DNA of 64,000 bases from Limosilactobacillus reuteri. Lineage in GTDB: Bacteria > Bacillota > Bacilli > Lactobacillales > Lactobacillaceae. Location: positions 124,001-188,000 of the forward strand of contig NZ_JAJGTZ010000044.1 in assembly GCF_020784725.1 (NCBI RefSeq), given 5' to 3'. Position numbers and translations under genes: made by a program. The notes beneath the pieces are model-generated. The model was not told the origin of the DNA, made no database searches, and was given only the letters and a program-made list of their open reading frames with translations. Each line of letters opens with the position of its first letter. The stretch's first letter is position 1. Of this stretch, positions 8,069 through 16,737 are shown piece after piece.

Positions 8069-8194
8069 ATGAAGAAAAATAAAACTGAAAACAAAACTAC
8101 ACAACCTAAGAAGCATTCAAAGAAGAAGTTTACTATTTTAGCCCTTTTAGCTGGCGCTATTGCTTTACCAATCTATTTAGTAAAGAAAGCGTAA
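8069..8194 (+). CDS. Small single-pass membrane peptide (41 aa), tandem paralogue 3
   Basis: Unrecognised 41-residue peptide behind AAAGGAG. A strongly basic N-terminal 20 residues (many Lys) precede a hydrophobic helix with LLAGAIALPIYLV and end KKA. The orientation motif predicts the basic tails on the cytoplasmic side. It shares AGA-I-x-x-P-[IM]-Y with paralogue 1. Similarity to known type I toxins (Fst/Ldr) is not evident. Confidence 0.62.
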   Translation: MKKNKTENKTTQPKKHSKKKFTILALLAGAIALPIYLVKKA

Positions 8195-8211
8195 GATTAT
8201 AACTTATATTG

Positions 8212-8242
8212 AAAAGGATCACGATTAGGTGGTCCTTTTATT
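8212..8242 (+). terminator. Terminator after small peptide cluster
   Basis: Stem AAAAGGATCAC (8212-8222) / GTGGTCCTTTT (8229-8239) with one G-T pair, then TATT. Confidence 0.8.
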
Positions 8243-8272
8243 ATGTCTTTTTAAATTTTTAATGATCGACAT

Positions 8273-8301
8273 TAAACGGAATAATGTTCATTTGTTATAA
8301 T
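8273..8301 (+). promoter_or_regulatory. Promoter of nucleoside hydrolase gene
   Basis: -10 TATAAT (8296-8301) with a weak -35 TTAAAC (8273-8278) at a 17-bp spacing, 50 bases before the ATG. Confidence 0.5.
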
Positions 8302-8351
8302 TAATGTAACCGCTATACTAATGATTCACAAAGAAAGGATGCCGATAACAA

Positions 8352-9293
8352 ATGACCAAAAAGATAATTCTTGACTGTGATCCCGGACATGATGATGCAT
8401 TGGCGTTAACGATGGCGATTGCTTCACCAGAAATTGATGTCCTTGCTGTAACTACCTCTGCTGGAAACCAAACACCAGATAAAACATTAAATAATGCAAT
8501 GCGGATGTTAACCTTACTCCATCGAGAAGATATTCCAGTTGCTCAGGGGAACCAAACTCCGCTGGTCGAGCCGCTTGAAACTGCACCGGAAGTTCACGGA
8601 GAAACCGGCCTTGACGGAGCTGCCCTTCCTGATCCCGATTTCAAAGTTCAACCAATTCCGGCTATTGAATTGATCGCTAAAACCCTTTGTGACAGTGATG
8701 AGAAAGTCACTTTAGTTGTCACCGGTCCAATGACAAATGCGGCCTTATTCTTGCGGGTCTATCCTGACTTGGCAAAAGAAAAGATTGATCAGATTGTCTT
8801 CATGGGTGGAGCAATGGGACTTGGTAACTGGCGTCCATCAGTCGAATTTAATATCTTTGTTGATCCGGAAGCGGCTAAAATTGTAATGAACTTTGGGTTA
8901 CCCCTGGTAATGGCACCATTGAATGTGACCCATAAAGCTCAGATTATGAAGGATGAAATTGAGCAAATCGGGCAAATCGACAATCCAGTTGCCCGGGCTT
9001 TCCATGGTCTCCTAAACTTCTTTGAACAGTACCATGAAAATCCTAAGTGGGGTTTTAAAGGTGCGCCCCTCCATGATCCATGTACGATTGCTTGGTTGAT
9101 TGATCCTACTATGTTCGGTACTGACAAAATGAATGTGGATGTTGAAACTCAAGGCGATCTCACACGGGGAGAGACGGTTTGTGACTACTATCAGTTAACT
9201 GGTAAGCCCCAAAATACTGAAGTCCTTCTTGATATTGATCGTGAGAAATTCATCCAATTGATCATGGATACCCTGCAAAGCTTTTCAGATTAG
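8352..9293 (+). CDS. Inosine/uridine-type nucleoside hydrolase
   Basis: A 313-residue ribonucleoside hydrolase that splits nucleosides to ribose and free base for salvage. The N-terminal Ca2+-binding motif DCDPGHDDA is at residues 8-16. VTGPMTNAAL and GGAMGLGNWRPSVEFN match the family, and the C-terminal HDPCTIAWLID supplies the further metal/catalytic Asp. Length is as usual. The exact base preference (RihA/B/C) cannot be fixed from sequence alone. It is a single-gene unit with its own promoter and terminator. Confidence 0.93.
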   Translation: MTKKIILDCDPGHDDALALTMAIASPEIDVLAVTTSAGNQTPDKTLNNAMRMLTLLHREDIPVAQGNQTPLVEPLETAPEVHGETGLDGAALPDPDFKVQPIPAIELIAKTLCDSDEKVTLVVTGPMTNAALFLRVYPDLAKEKIDQIVFMGGAMGLGNWRPSVEFNIFVDPEAAKIVMNFGLPLVMAPLNVTHKAQIMKDEIEQIGQIDNPVARAFHGLLNFFEQYHENPKWGFKGAPLHDPCTIAWLIDPTMFGTDKMNVDVETQGDLTRGETVCDYYQLTGKPQNTEVLLDIDREKFIQLIMDTLQSFSD

Positions 9294-9306
9294 TCATTTA
9301 GATTAA

Positions 9307-9350
9307 AAATAACCTCCATTCAAGGATTTATCCAAGAATGGGGGTTATTT
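9307..9350 (+). terminator. Terminator after nucleoside hydrolase
   Basis: Long stem AAATAACCTCCATTC / GAATGGGGGTTATTT, shared tail-to-tail with the convergent channel gene. Confidence 0.8.
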
Positions 9351-9351
9351 G

Positions 9352-10077
9352 CTAACGTTTATTTTTCTGAATCAAACGCTTAATTTCGTCTAACTCAGCC
9401 TTTAGTTGGCGATTTTCATGTTGAATTTTGACTAACTGGGCGGAAATCTTCCGTTCGTCTTTTTTAGCAAAGAATTCAGTAATTGTACTGGTAAGCATCC
9501 CAATAAAACCAATTCCCAAGAGCATCAGGACAATTGCGGCTGCCCGCCCAATGCCAGTCTTGGGAATCACATCCCCGTAGCCAATCGTAGTCGCGGTTGT
9601 AATTGCCCACCATAAGGCTGTTTCGTAAGAGACTTTCTCTGAGATACAAAACATTGCAGCCGCAATCATTATGACAGCAATCGTAATATACAAGTAGTAG
9701 AGCAGCTCATTTCGCTCAAAGAAGACGCCCAGACGACCGGTAAAACCGACTAAACGCATAATTCGCATGAGTTTAAGCATCTGAAAGGTCCTACCAATTT
9801 GCCCAATTCGGAAGAGAAAGAAGAGGCTACTGGCAGGAATGATTGATAGAAGTTCAAAGATGTTATCTTTAACAAATTCGCGTTTATTTGGTGAAATAAT
9901 CAGGCGGATAACATAATCACTAAAGAAGACTAGCCATATTCCATTGTCAATCATATTGTAAGGATAAGTATCAATATTGATCCGCTTGGCATAATATGCA
10001 ATCAGCATCCCAATCGAGATAACAGCTAAGATAGCCATAATAATTTGGTAGACAATGTAGGTAAACTTCTTATGCAC
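9352..10077 (-). CDS. Voltage-gated-type potassium channel subunit
   Basis: A 241-residue six-helix cation channel. The K+ selectivity filter TTIGYGD lies between the last two helices. An S4-like helix with regularly spaced Arg/Lys (RIGQIGRTFQMLKLMRIMRL) precedes it, and the C-terminus from about 215 is a charged coiled coil (LVKIQHENRQLKAELDEIKRL) suited to tetramer assembly. It starts at GTG 10077 behind GGCAGGAG. Likely role is membrane-potential or K+ homeostasis. No regulatory RCK/TrkA domain is present. Confidence 0.88.
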   Translation of the reverse strand: MHKKFTYIVYQIIMAILAVISIGMLIAYYAKRINIDTYPYNMIDNGIWLVFFSDYVIRLIISPNKREFVKDNIFELLSIIPASSLFFLFRIGQIGRTFQMLKLMRIMRLVGFTGRLGVFFERNELLYYLYITIAVIMIAAAMFCISEKVSYETALWWAITTATTIGYGDVIPKTGIGRAAAIVLMLLGIGFIGMLTSTITEFFAKKDERKISAQLVKIQHENRQLKAELDEIKRLIQKNKR

Positions 10078-10150
10078 GATTTTTTCTCCTGCCCATAGAT
10101 TTAATTTTATCTTAAGCGTCTATTAAAAGGGATGCAAGAATTATTCTGCT

Positions 10151-13039
10151 CTACTTGCGCTTTCGTTCCCAGACGATCGTAATGATTCCGGCAAGAATGG
10201 TCCAACCAAGGCCAATCAAACTGAGTAATGCACCTAATTTGATTCCCGGCAACTCATAGCTAAAAGTAACATGGTGAATTCCAGCAGGTAAGTATACGCC
10301 TAAGAAAGCCTGGTTTGTTCGTAAGGTAGTTGCTTTTTTACCATTAACTTTCACTGACCAGCCGGTAGAATAAGGAATCGAAGAGGTAAGGACACCAGGA
10401 CGAGTAGTTTTAATCGTTCCCTGAACTTGGTTACGTTTGAATTTAACGTCCTCTAGGCGATGGCGCTGCAATGTTTTAACTTCACGATAATAATTATTAT
10501 CTAGTTTTTCTGCTACTACCTGGTATTTGAGCTCATAAGTTCCGAGTTTTGAAGGTTGGAAGGTAAGTGAAGTTGGAAGCTTGCCATCATAATAACCAAT
10601 ATTAAGCGTTGAATTAGTAACGTACTTAAACAAGGAAAGGGTACTTTGCCGCGCCTGTTCAATCGTAGCGGTTCCAAACTTACTGCCGATATTAAGCTTA
10701 AAGCTAATATCAGGTGAACCATTTAAAACGTGGTAACGCCAATAGCGATAGTGGGTATAGCGCTGATTAATAACATTGCCAGGGTTAAGGATAGTTTCCT
10801 TGAGATGTGCTTGTTCATAGGCAATCTGTTCTTTCATGGAGAAGGGGGTGTACTTAATCTTAGAAAATTCAATATGCAACTCGCTCCCCTTTAATTTTTG
10901 CTGCATTTTTTTACTTTGCAGCTCTGGTAATTGCAATTGATAAGTTTTTTCACTATCGGTATAGGTCAGCTTAGCCGGGTTAACCTTATTCAAGCGGTTA
11001 GAAACTAATTCGCTTTTAAGGGGATAGACATGCATCTTGAGCTTAGCGGCCTTCATTCCTCGGAGTTTTTCTTGCTTATCAACCAGAACACCGGTAGCTA
11101 AAACGCGTTCTTTTGCAGTTGGCGAGAGTGATTGATAATCTTTTTTGCTAATGTAGTTATCTTGCCAGTAAAGTAATGGGAAGGCATAGTTCGTTTTATA
11201 CCGCATCGTTTGCGTGGGTACAAACTCATCTTTACTTTGCGGATTGCTTGGTTGCCCCTCATCGTAATTGATGACTGGATCGGTTGCTTTATCTAAAAAG
11301 TAACCAGCGGGAATCTTTGTCGCGTTCTCACCATTACTTTGAACAAAGAGATATTTAACGCCAAAGAAATTATTCATAACTGTCCGATCATCGGCTTGCC
11401 GAATGGGGATGTTAGCCTGATACTGGTTATTTTGCAGGCTTGTATTAAACTGTCCCAAATATTTATTTTGTAGTGAATAGTAAGAGTCAATGTTATGCAA
11501 TCCGGAAGTAAGGTCGTTATCAAGGTTAGGGCCATCAATAATCTTATTTTGGCTAATGGTTGAAACGCGGTAAAAAGAATTGTTCTTCAAATCCTGATTA
11601 AGTTTACCGTAACGGTTACTGGTAATTGCCTGATACTCTCCCCGGCTCAGCATACTACTAGAGAAATCACCATTATAAGGGAAAGCCGCGTAGATTGCAT
11701 TTACCCCGGCGTTAAGCATTGTAATCGCTAGTAACCACCGGTAAGGATGAGTAAATTTATTTAAGTGAATCAACCAGATGACCATTAGGGAGCCAATTAG
11801 GAAAATAACTGGCATAAAAATATCATTTTCATTTTCAAAAAAGAAGGTTGCGATCAAGACAATGAGGTAAATCCCCGTTGCCCAGCTTAGAACCGCCATT
11901 GTCTTTTGATCGAGTGTCGGAATGTTTTCAGCCAGAATACAGACGGCCATCGCCAATGGAAGGTAGATCAAGAGAGTCCAACGGTTAGACGCTGACATCA
12001 TTCCGTTGAAGAAAGCGCCGACTGCTGGAATTAGCAGCATGATGAGGGCAAGGCCAAGGCTAATCGTTAGCAGGGGATATTTTCGCGGGCGGGAATAAAT
12101 GTAAACAAGGGCGATAAACCCAATCGAAACGATCCCTAGCGCAGACCAGAACATGAAATACCATTGGCCACCGTTAATCAGTGACTTAGGCAAAAAGAGG
12201 TAGTAATAAAGGGGATATGTTTTTAAACCATTAGCAAATAATGATCCAGTCCGGGTTGAATTTGTGACCGCGATAATTTCGGGGACGAGCAAGACCGCTG
12301 ATAAGAGGATACTAGTAATTGTCGCAAAGGCAAGTTTAAGCAAGGCTTTCCCATAATTAAGCGTGCGACGATAATGCGTTCCTACGCGAAGGACAAGATA
12401 GAGGAATGAACCAATTCCTAAAACATAAGCAAGGTAATAGTTGCTTACTAGCATCCATGTAAAGGCACCAGCAAGCGGCCAGGGCGATCCTTCTTGTAGT
12501 ATCCGCTCAATCTGGACCACAATTAACGGAAAGATGATAAATGGTGTGGTAAAGAAAGGCTGAGCGATACAGGCATAGAGTAAAAACGAATTGACCAGGT
12601 AGGTTGTTGCCCCCATCAAAATGACACTATTGCGAAACTTAAAGTGTTGAGCGAAATAGACAAAAGCGAGGCCAACACAATACATCCGGATAATATTAAT
12701 TACCTGGTAAGCAAGGGTAATCTTTGCTGCGGGAAAAAGTAGTGCCAGATAAGAGAAAACATCTCCAATTGTATAGTAAGAATATACTTGAAAGGTATCA
12801 CTGCCTAGTCCCATTTGCCATGACCAGAAGTTTAGACGGGGATGGTGGAAGAAGCTAATCAGTGCTTCCCGATACTTTGCTAGTAAGGGTAAATGCTGGT
12901 TGAGAGCATCTTTGCTGAGGATAAAAGTATGGCCAGTAACTAAATATGTCCCGAAAATACATAAGGCTAAAAAGATGAATAAAATAGTATATTCACCATA
13001 TAGTCTTTTTACTGGTCGTTTTTTAAATGAGAAATCCAT
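10151..13039 (-). CDS. YfhO family multi-pass membrane protein
   Basis: A 962-residue integral membrane protein with about a dozen predicted helices in the first half, a long extracellular region (about residues 480-920) and a final helix before the basic end WERKRK. It matches the YfhO family, GT-C-fold-like proteins linked in Bacillus/Listeria to glycosylation of teichoic acids. The ATG at 13039 is chosen because AAGGAGG lies immediately upstream; the upstream TTG at 13060 is not supported. The direct substrate cannot be told from sequence. It stands alone between the channel gene and a divergent transporter. Confidence 0.85.
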   Translation of the reverse strand: MDFSFKKRPVKRLYGEYTILFIFLALCIFGTYLVTGHTFILSKDALNQHLPLLAKYREALISFFHHPRLNFWSWQMGLGSDTFQVYSYYTIGDVFSYLALLFPAAKITLAYQVINIIRMYCVGLAFVYFAQHFKFRNSVILMGATTYLVNSFLLYACIAQPFFTTPFIIFPLIVVQIERILQEGSPWPLAGAFTWMLVSNYYLAYVLGIGSFLYLVLRVGTHYRRTLNYGKALLKLAFATITSILLSAVLLVPEIIAVTNSTRTGSLFANGLKTYPLYYYLFLPKSLINGGQWYFMFWSALGIVSIGFIALVYIYSRPRKYPLLTISLGLALIMLLIPAVGAFFNGMMSASNRWTLLIYLPLAMAVCILAENIPTLDQKTMAVLSWATGIYLIVLIATFFFENENDIFMPVIFLIGSLMVIWLIHLNKFTHPYRWLLAITMLNAGVNAIYAAFPYNGDFSSSMLSRGEYQAITSNRYGKLNQDLKNNSFYRVSTISQNKIIDGPNLDNDLTSGLHNIDSYYSLQNKYLGQFNTSLQNNQYQANIPIRQADDRTVMNNFFGVKYLFVQSNGENATKIPAGYFLDKATDPVINYDEGQPSNPQSKDEFVPTQTMRYKTNYAFPLLYWQDNYISKKDYQSLSPTAKERVLATGVLVDKQEKLRGMKAAKLKMHVYPLKSELVSNRLNKVNPAKLTYTDSEKTYQLQLPELQSKKMQQKLKGSELHIEFSKIKYTPFSMKEQIAYEQAHLKETILNPGNVINQRYTHYRYWRYHVLNGSPDISFKLNIGSKFGTATIEQARQSTLSLFKYVTNSTLNIGYYDGKLPTSLTFQPSKLGTYELKYQVVAEKLDNNYYREVKTLQRHRLEDVKFKRNQVQGTIKTTRPGVLTSSIPYSTGWSVKVNGKKATTLRTNQAFLGVYLPAGIHHVTFSYELPGIKLGALLSLIGLGWTILAGIITIVWERKRK

Positions 13040-13099
13040 AATTCCTCCTTGGATTAACAATCATTTTTAGGATATCTTTAATATTTTAACAAAAAAATA

Positions 13100-13118
13100 T
13101 TAAGAGTGACGTTCTTAA
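13100..13118 (+). promoter_or_regulatory. Possible operator between yfhO-like and MFS genes
   Basis: Interrupted palindrome TTAAGA-7 bp-TCTTAA, with a second TTCTTAA at 13131-13137 in a repeated context (GACGTTCTTAA / GACATTCTTAA). It lies in the divergent spacer and could be a regulator site; no cognate regulator is adjacent. Confidence 0.3.
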
Positions 13119-13206
13119 TTTTAGTGGACATTCTTAAAATTGGGGTGGTAAGTTCTAAAATGATCAATTACAATAAAAAAGATCTTTATATTAAAGGGGT
13201 AATTTT

Positions 13207-14391
13207 ATGGAAAATATAGGTAACTTTACAACCGCAAAGAGATGGGGATCTTTTCTACTGTTGTATTTAGGATATATGGTTTTGTTTGCTGACCGAACAG
13301 TGATGAACATTTCCCTTGCTTACATCGGTAAAGACTTTCATGTTGGGGCAGCAGCATTAGGGGCAACCGCTAGTGCTTTCTTTTTAGGATATACCTTAAT
13401 GCAGATACCTGGGGGATACTTAACTGATAAGTTTGGTAGTAAACTGATGGTGGTTATTTCCCTGTTTGCCTGGTCGTTAATGACGATGGTGACTGGTTGG
13501 GCATGGTCGCTTGCTGCTTTGATTGCGATTCGTTTTCTATTTGGGATTGCAGAAGGACCATACCCAGCAGCAGCTTTAAAACGAATTTCTGAAAATTATG
13601 ATAAGAGTGAGAAATCACAGGCAACTTCTGCCTTAATTTCATCAAATTACGCCGGGGCAGCAGTAGCACCACTAATTATTGTGCCGATTATTGCTAGCAG
13701 TGGTTGGCGAAATGCCTTTGTTTGGCTTGGGGTTGGCGGGTTTATTATTTTACTTGCTTATTACCTGGTGGAACAGCCAATTAATAATGGTCAAAGAAAT
13801 GGACAGGCTCGTCCCAAGATTGAATGGAAAAAGATTGACCACCGTGTCTGGGCCTTTGTGGTAATTGGACTTGCCTTGAATATCATTACTAAGGGGCTTG
13901 AAACCTGGATGCCAGTTTATTTCTTACAAGAACAAGGAATTAACTTGAAGAACTTGGCCTGGTTAGTACCATTGCCAGTTATTTCTGGAGGCATTGCGGC
14001 ATTTATTTCCGGCTTTGTGATGGTGCATTTATTTAAGAAGCATGAACGATGGATGATTAGTATTGCTTCATTCCTGACCTTGGTTTTCATGTTTGGTCTC
14101 TTCAAGTCAACCTCATTAGTAGGCGTTGTGATCTTTGATGTTTTAATCTATTTTGTCAAATCGTTGGCATTTACTGGCATCTTTAGTTTCATTGCGCAGA
14201 TTTTATCGGAAAAAACTTATGGGTCATCAATCGGGATTGTTAACTTTGGTGGGCAACTCGGCGGTTTTGTTGGTCCGCTCCTAATTGGGTGGATTGTCCA
14301 AGCAGCCGGCTCATATTCGGCTGCTTTCTTCGGGCTTGTTATCAGTGCATTAGTTGCCGTGATTGCATGTTTGTTTATTAGGAAAGCGTAA
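13207..14391 (+). CDS. Major facilitator superfamily transporter (anion:cation symporter-like)
   Basis: A 394-residue MFS protein with 12 predicted helices. The MFS signature in the loop between helices 2 and 3 is GGYLTDKFGSK, and the N-terminal helix contains ADRTVMNISLAYIGKDF. Both fit the ACS group (hexuronate, phthalate, tartrate and similar organic anions). The ribosome binding site is AAAGGGG. It is monocistronic, so there is no neighbour to suggest a substrate. Confidence 0.85.
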   Translation: MENIGNFTTAKRWGSFLLLYLGYMVLFADRTVMNISLAYIGKDFHVGAAALGATASAFFLGYTLMQIPGGYLTDKFGSKLMVVISLFAWSLMTMVTGWAWSLAALIAIRFLFGIAEGPYPAAALKRISENYDKSEKSQATSALISSNYAGAAVAPLIIVPIIASSGWRNAFVWLGVGGFIILLAYYLVEQPINNGQRNGQARPKIEWKKIDHRVWAFVVIGLALNIITKGLETWMPVYFLQEQGINLKNLAWLVPLPVISGGIAAFISGFVMVHLFKKHERWMISIASFLTLVFMFGLFKSTSLVGVVIFDVLIYFVKSLAFTGIFSFIAQILSEKTYGSSIGIVNFGGQLGGFVGPLLIGWIVQAAGSYSAAFFGLVISALVAVIACLFIRKA

Positions 14392-14397
14392 AAAATA

Positions 14398-14500
14398 AGG
14401 GAGCGAGACAGAAGTCACTTGTGACTTCGTTTTCGAGCCCCCGCAAGCAACAATAGGCCTCTAACGTCCGGCTTAGCCAGACGTTAGAGGCCATTGTTGT
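14398..14500. repeat. Intergenic palindromic element
   Basis: Two hairpins in tandem: GAAGTCAC-TT-GTGACTTC (14411-14428) and a long stem made by 14449-14468 and 14480-14498 (GGCCTCTAACGTC / GACGTTAGAGGCC flanked by AACAAT / ATTGTT). It lies between the ends of the convergent MFS and sigma-factor genes. The structure is stronger than needed for termination and lacks a T-run, so it is likely a REP-like repeat. Confidence 0.6.
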
Positions 14501-14570
14501 ACTGCGTATTTACTTTTTATGAAAGTAACTTAACTTATGTCACAGCACCTTATTTTTGCTTTATAAGTCC

Positions 14571-15146
14571 TTACTTCATTAATACTTTTAATAGTTTGCC
14601 ATGGCAACGATGTAAGGCACTTTGGACGCTCCGTTTAGAGCAATCAAGGGTACCAGCAATCTCAGTTATCGAATAACCAGTATGGAGATACACTAGTACT
14701 TTTCGTTCAAATGTCGAACAGTGGCAAAGTAAACGGTCAAGACTCTGCCGGCAATAAATAATGTCATCAGGGGAATGATGTAAAAAGTCGGTAAGTGTTT
14801 CAGCAAAATCATCGCTTAATGCGTAAAGACAGCCTGCTGGGATCCGTTTATGGGCTTGAGTTTGTCGTTGAATATCACGAATCCGGTTGGTTAAGCATTC
14901 CTTAAAAAAGCAGCTAAACATGCGCGGACCTTGATTATTGTATAAACGAATAACTTCTAGCATCACAACACGGGCTTCCTGTTCCCAATCTGCCAATTCA
15001 AGGCCGCTAATATTATATCGTTGCCATAGTCGGCGAACGAGCGGCCAATAACGGCGAAATAACTCTTCGAAGTCCTTATTGCTTCCGCGACGGGTATTGT
15101 TAATCAACTTAAGGTACTTTTCTTCATCTTCTTCATTGAAGCGCAT
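14571..15146 (-). CDS. Sigma-70 family factor, ComX/SigH-like
   Basis: A 191-residue alternative sigma factor. The region 2-like segment (FEELFRRYWPLVRRLWQRY ... DWEQEARVVMLEVIRLY) is followed by a region 4 helix-turn-helix (STFERKVLVYLHTGYSITEIAGTLDCSKRSVQSAL). Size and pattern fit the SigH/ComX group that controls competence genes in lactobacilli, but competence itself is not shown by this window. A GGAG element is 12 bases before the ATG, a rather long spacing that may keep translation low. Confidence 0.85.
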   Translation of the reverse strand: MRFNEEDEEKYLKLINNTRRGSNKDFEELFRRYWPLVRRLWQRYNISGLELADWEQEARVVMLEVIRLYNNQGPRMFSCFFKECLTNRIRDIQRQTQAHKRIPAGCLYALSDDFAETLTDFLHHSPDDIIYCRQSLDRLLCHCSTFERKVLVYLHTGYSITEIAGTLDCSKRSVQSALHRCHGKLLKVLMK

Positions 15147-15493
15147 ATCAAAAATGCTCTCCTTTAAAACTATAATTTACGCGACATGCTTCCCATCATA
15201 GTGTTTGTCCTATTTATTTTTCTTCTCCCCAAATAGGTAAACTGACGACCTAAAAGAAGGGATTCATTCCTTAATTCAGGCAAGATAAAACGTTTTAATT
15301 TTATCACGCAGTTCGCCTCGCGTTGGTATTAATTTATCAAATGTCTTATTTTAGAACAATAACAGAATTTGTATAATCAGAACGATTAATCGAACGTTAA
15401 GGTGAGAAAAGATAGTATTAAGGTTGAATAACCAGTTTTTATAATTCTGAATAATTTTATTTTTGAATACTAATTAAAGAAATGATCAGAAGA
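15147..15493. other. Gene-free stretch upstream of sigma factor gene
   Basis: About 350 AT-rich bases. It contains the sigma factor leader at the left end and isolated -10-like TATAAT sequences (for example about 15375). No coding frame, tRNA or convincing hairpin was seen. Confidence 0.5.
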
Positions 15494-15868
15494 TTAAGGC
15501 CGGGATTGATTGATCAGAGTAACTATACTGGTACTAGTGCATTGATCATTACAATAGATATCGACTTGCCAGGTTTGGATTCGTCGACCACATTTAATCG
15601 GCGTTGCAATGGCCTTTAATTCACCATTTGATACCGCAATGAGGTGCTCTGTGGTAATATTAACTCCGAGAGCTATTTGATCTTGTTGACGATCAGCTAA
15701 CCATTGATTAGCACCTAAGGAAGCTGCGGTTTCAGCGAGGACTGCGTTTATTCCGCCGTGAACAATTCCATAAGGTTGCTTGAGTTTATCACTTACTTTA
15801 ACAGTGATAACGCACTTGTTGGCTGTGACTGATTGAGTTTGAATATCTAAATTTTCTAATAGGTTCAT
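15494..15868 (-). CDS. Hotdog-fold thioesterase (PaaI family), probable DHNA-CoA thioesterase
   Basis: A 124-residue hotdog thioesterase. The active-site block is YGIVHGGINAVLAETAASLGA, with the catalytic acid at E46. The start is set at ATG 15868 (GAGG 8 bases upstream); the longer frame to 16030 would run over the divergent menB start. It faces menB-menE, so the best guess is hydrolysis of 1,4-dihydroxy-2-naphthoyl-CoA (MenI step), inferred from context. Other acyl-CoA substrates are possible. Confidence 0.8.
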   Translation of the reverse strand: MNLLENLDIQTQSVTANKCVITVKVSDKLKQPYGIVHGGINAVLAETAASLGANQWLADRQQDQIALGVNITTEHLIAVSNGELKAIATPIKCGRRIQTWQVDIYCNDQCTSTSIVTLINQSRP

Positions 15869-15901
15869 TATTATTGACCTCACAAAAGGAGTAGAGTAGT
15901 T

Positions 15902-16723
15902 ATGACAACAGTTGATTGGCAACCGGTTAAAGATTATTCTGAAATTATTTTTGAACGAGCGGGAAAGATTGCAAAAATCACAATGAATCGTCCAGAAAAG
16001 ATGAACGCCTTTACCCCCCTTACAATTCAAGAAATGATCGACGCGTTTACCATCTGTCGTGATGATAGCACAATTGGGGTGATTATCCTAACCGGCGCCG
16101 GTGATAAGGCCTTCTCATCTGGTGGTGATCAAGGAGTTCGTGGTAATGGGGGATATGTAGGTCCAGATAAAATTGCTCGGCTTAATGTTCTTGATTTGCA
16201 GCATTTAATCCGTATTATCCCTAAACCAGTTATTGCGATGGTAAAAGGCTGGTCAGTTGGTGGCGGAAATATCTTGCAACTTGTCTGTGACTTAACAATT
16301 GCTGCTGACAATGCCAAATTTGGCCAAACAGGTCCCAAGGTCGGCAGTTTTGATGCTGGTTATGGCTCAGGCTATCTCGCCCGCGTGATCGGTCACAAAC
16401 GGGCAAAGGAAGTCTGGTTCTTAAACCACTTCTACAGTGCCGAAGAAGCTTACCAGATGAACTGGATTAATAAAGTTGTGCCCTTGGACCAAGTTGAATC
16501 GGTTACCTTGGACTGGTGTAACGAAATTTTGAAGAAGTCACCAACGGCATTACGGTTTATTAAGGCTGCTATGAATGCTGATACGGATGGACTAGCTGGC
16601 CTCCAACAACTTGGTGGTGATGCGACGATGCTCTTCTACACCACTGATGAAGGTAAAGAAGGGCGTGATGCCTTTAATGAAAAACGAGACCCTGATTTTG
16701 ATCAGTTCCCTAAGTTCCCATAA
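15902..16723 (+). CDS. menB: 1,4-dihydroxy-2-naphthoyl-CoA synthase
   Basis: A 273-residue crotonase-fold enzyme that cyclises o-succinylbenzoyl-CoA in the menaquinone pathway. Diagnostic MenB features are SSGGDQ at residues 72-77, the oxyanion-hole GWSVGGGN, and [20 protein letters not shown]. Full length. It is followed 14 bases later by menE and is divergent from a thioesterase, so three consecutive steps (MenE, MenB, MenI) are clustered. MenF, D, H, C and A are not in the window. Confidence 0.95.
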   Translation: MTTVDWQPVKDYSEIIFERAGKIAKITMNRPEKMNAFTPLTIQEMIDAFTICRDDSTIGVIILTGAGDKAFSSGGDQGVRGNGGYVGPDKIARLNVLDLQHLIRIIPKPVIAMVKGWSVGGGNILQLVCDLTIAADNAKFGQTGPKVGSFDAGYGSGYLARVIGHKRAKEVWFLNHFYSAEEAYQMNWINKVVPLDQVESVTLDWCNEILKKSPTALRFIKAAMNADTDGLAGLQQLGGDATMLFYTTDEGKEGRDAFNEKRDPDFDQFPKFP

Positions 16724-16737
16724 AAGAGGCAATTTAA

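Noticed and set aside
7675-8194. Calling the three small peptides Fst/Ldr type I toxins
   Set aside because: They lack the Fst-type sequence pattern and no antisense RNA with paired promoter-terminator was seen; size and hydrophobicity alone are not enough.
14494-14676. Plus-strand 60-codon frame
   Set aside because: Overlaps the end of the sigma factor gene on the other strand, no ribosome binding site, no recognisable protein.
15869-16030. N-terminal extension of the thioesterase frame
   Set aside because: Overlaps the divergent menB start and early codons; the ATG at 15868 has a ribosome binding site and gives family length.
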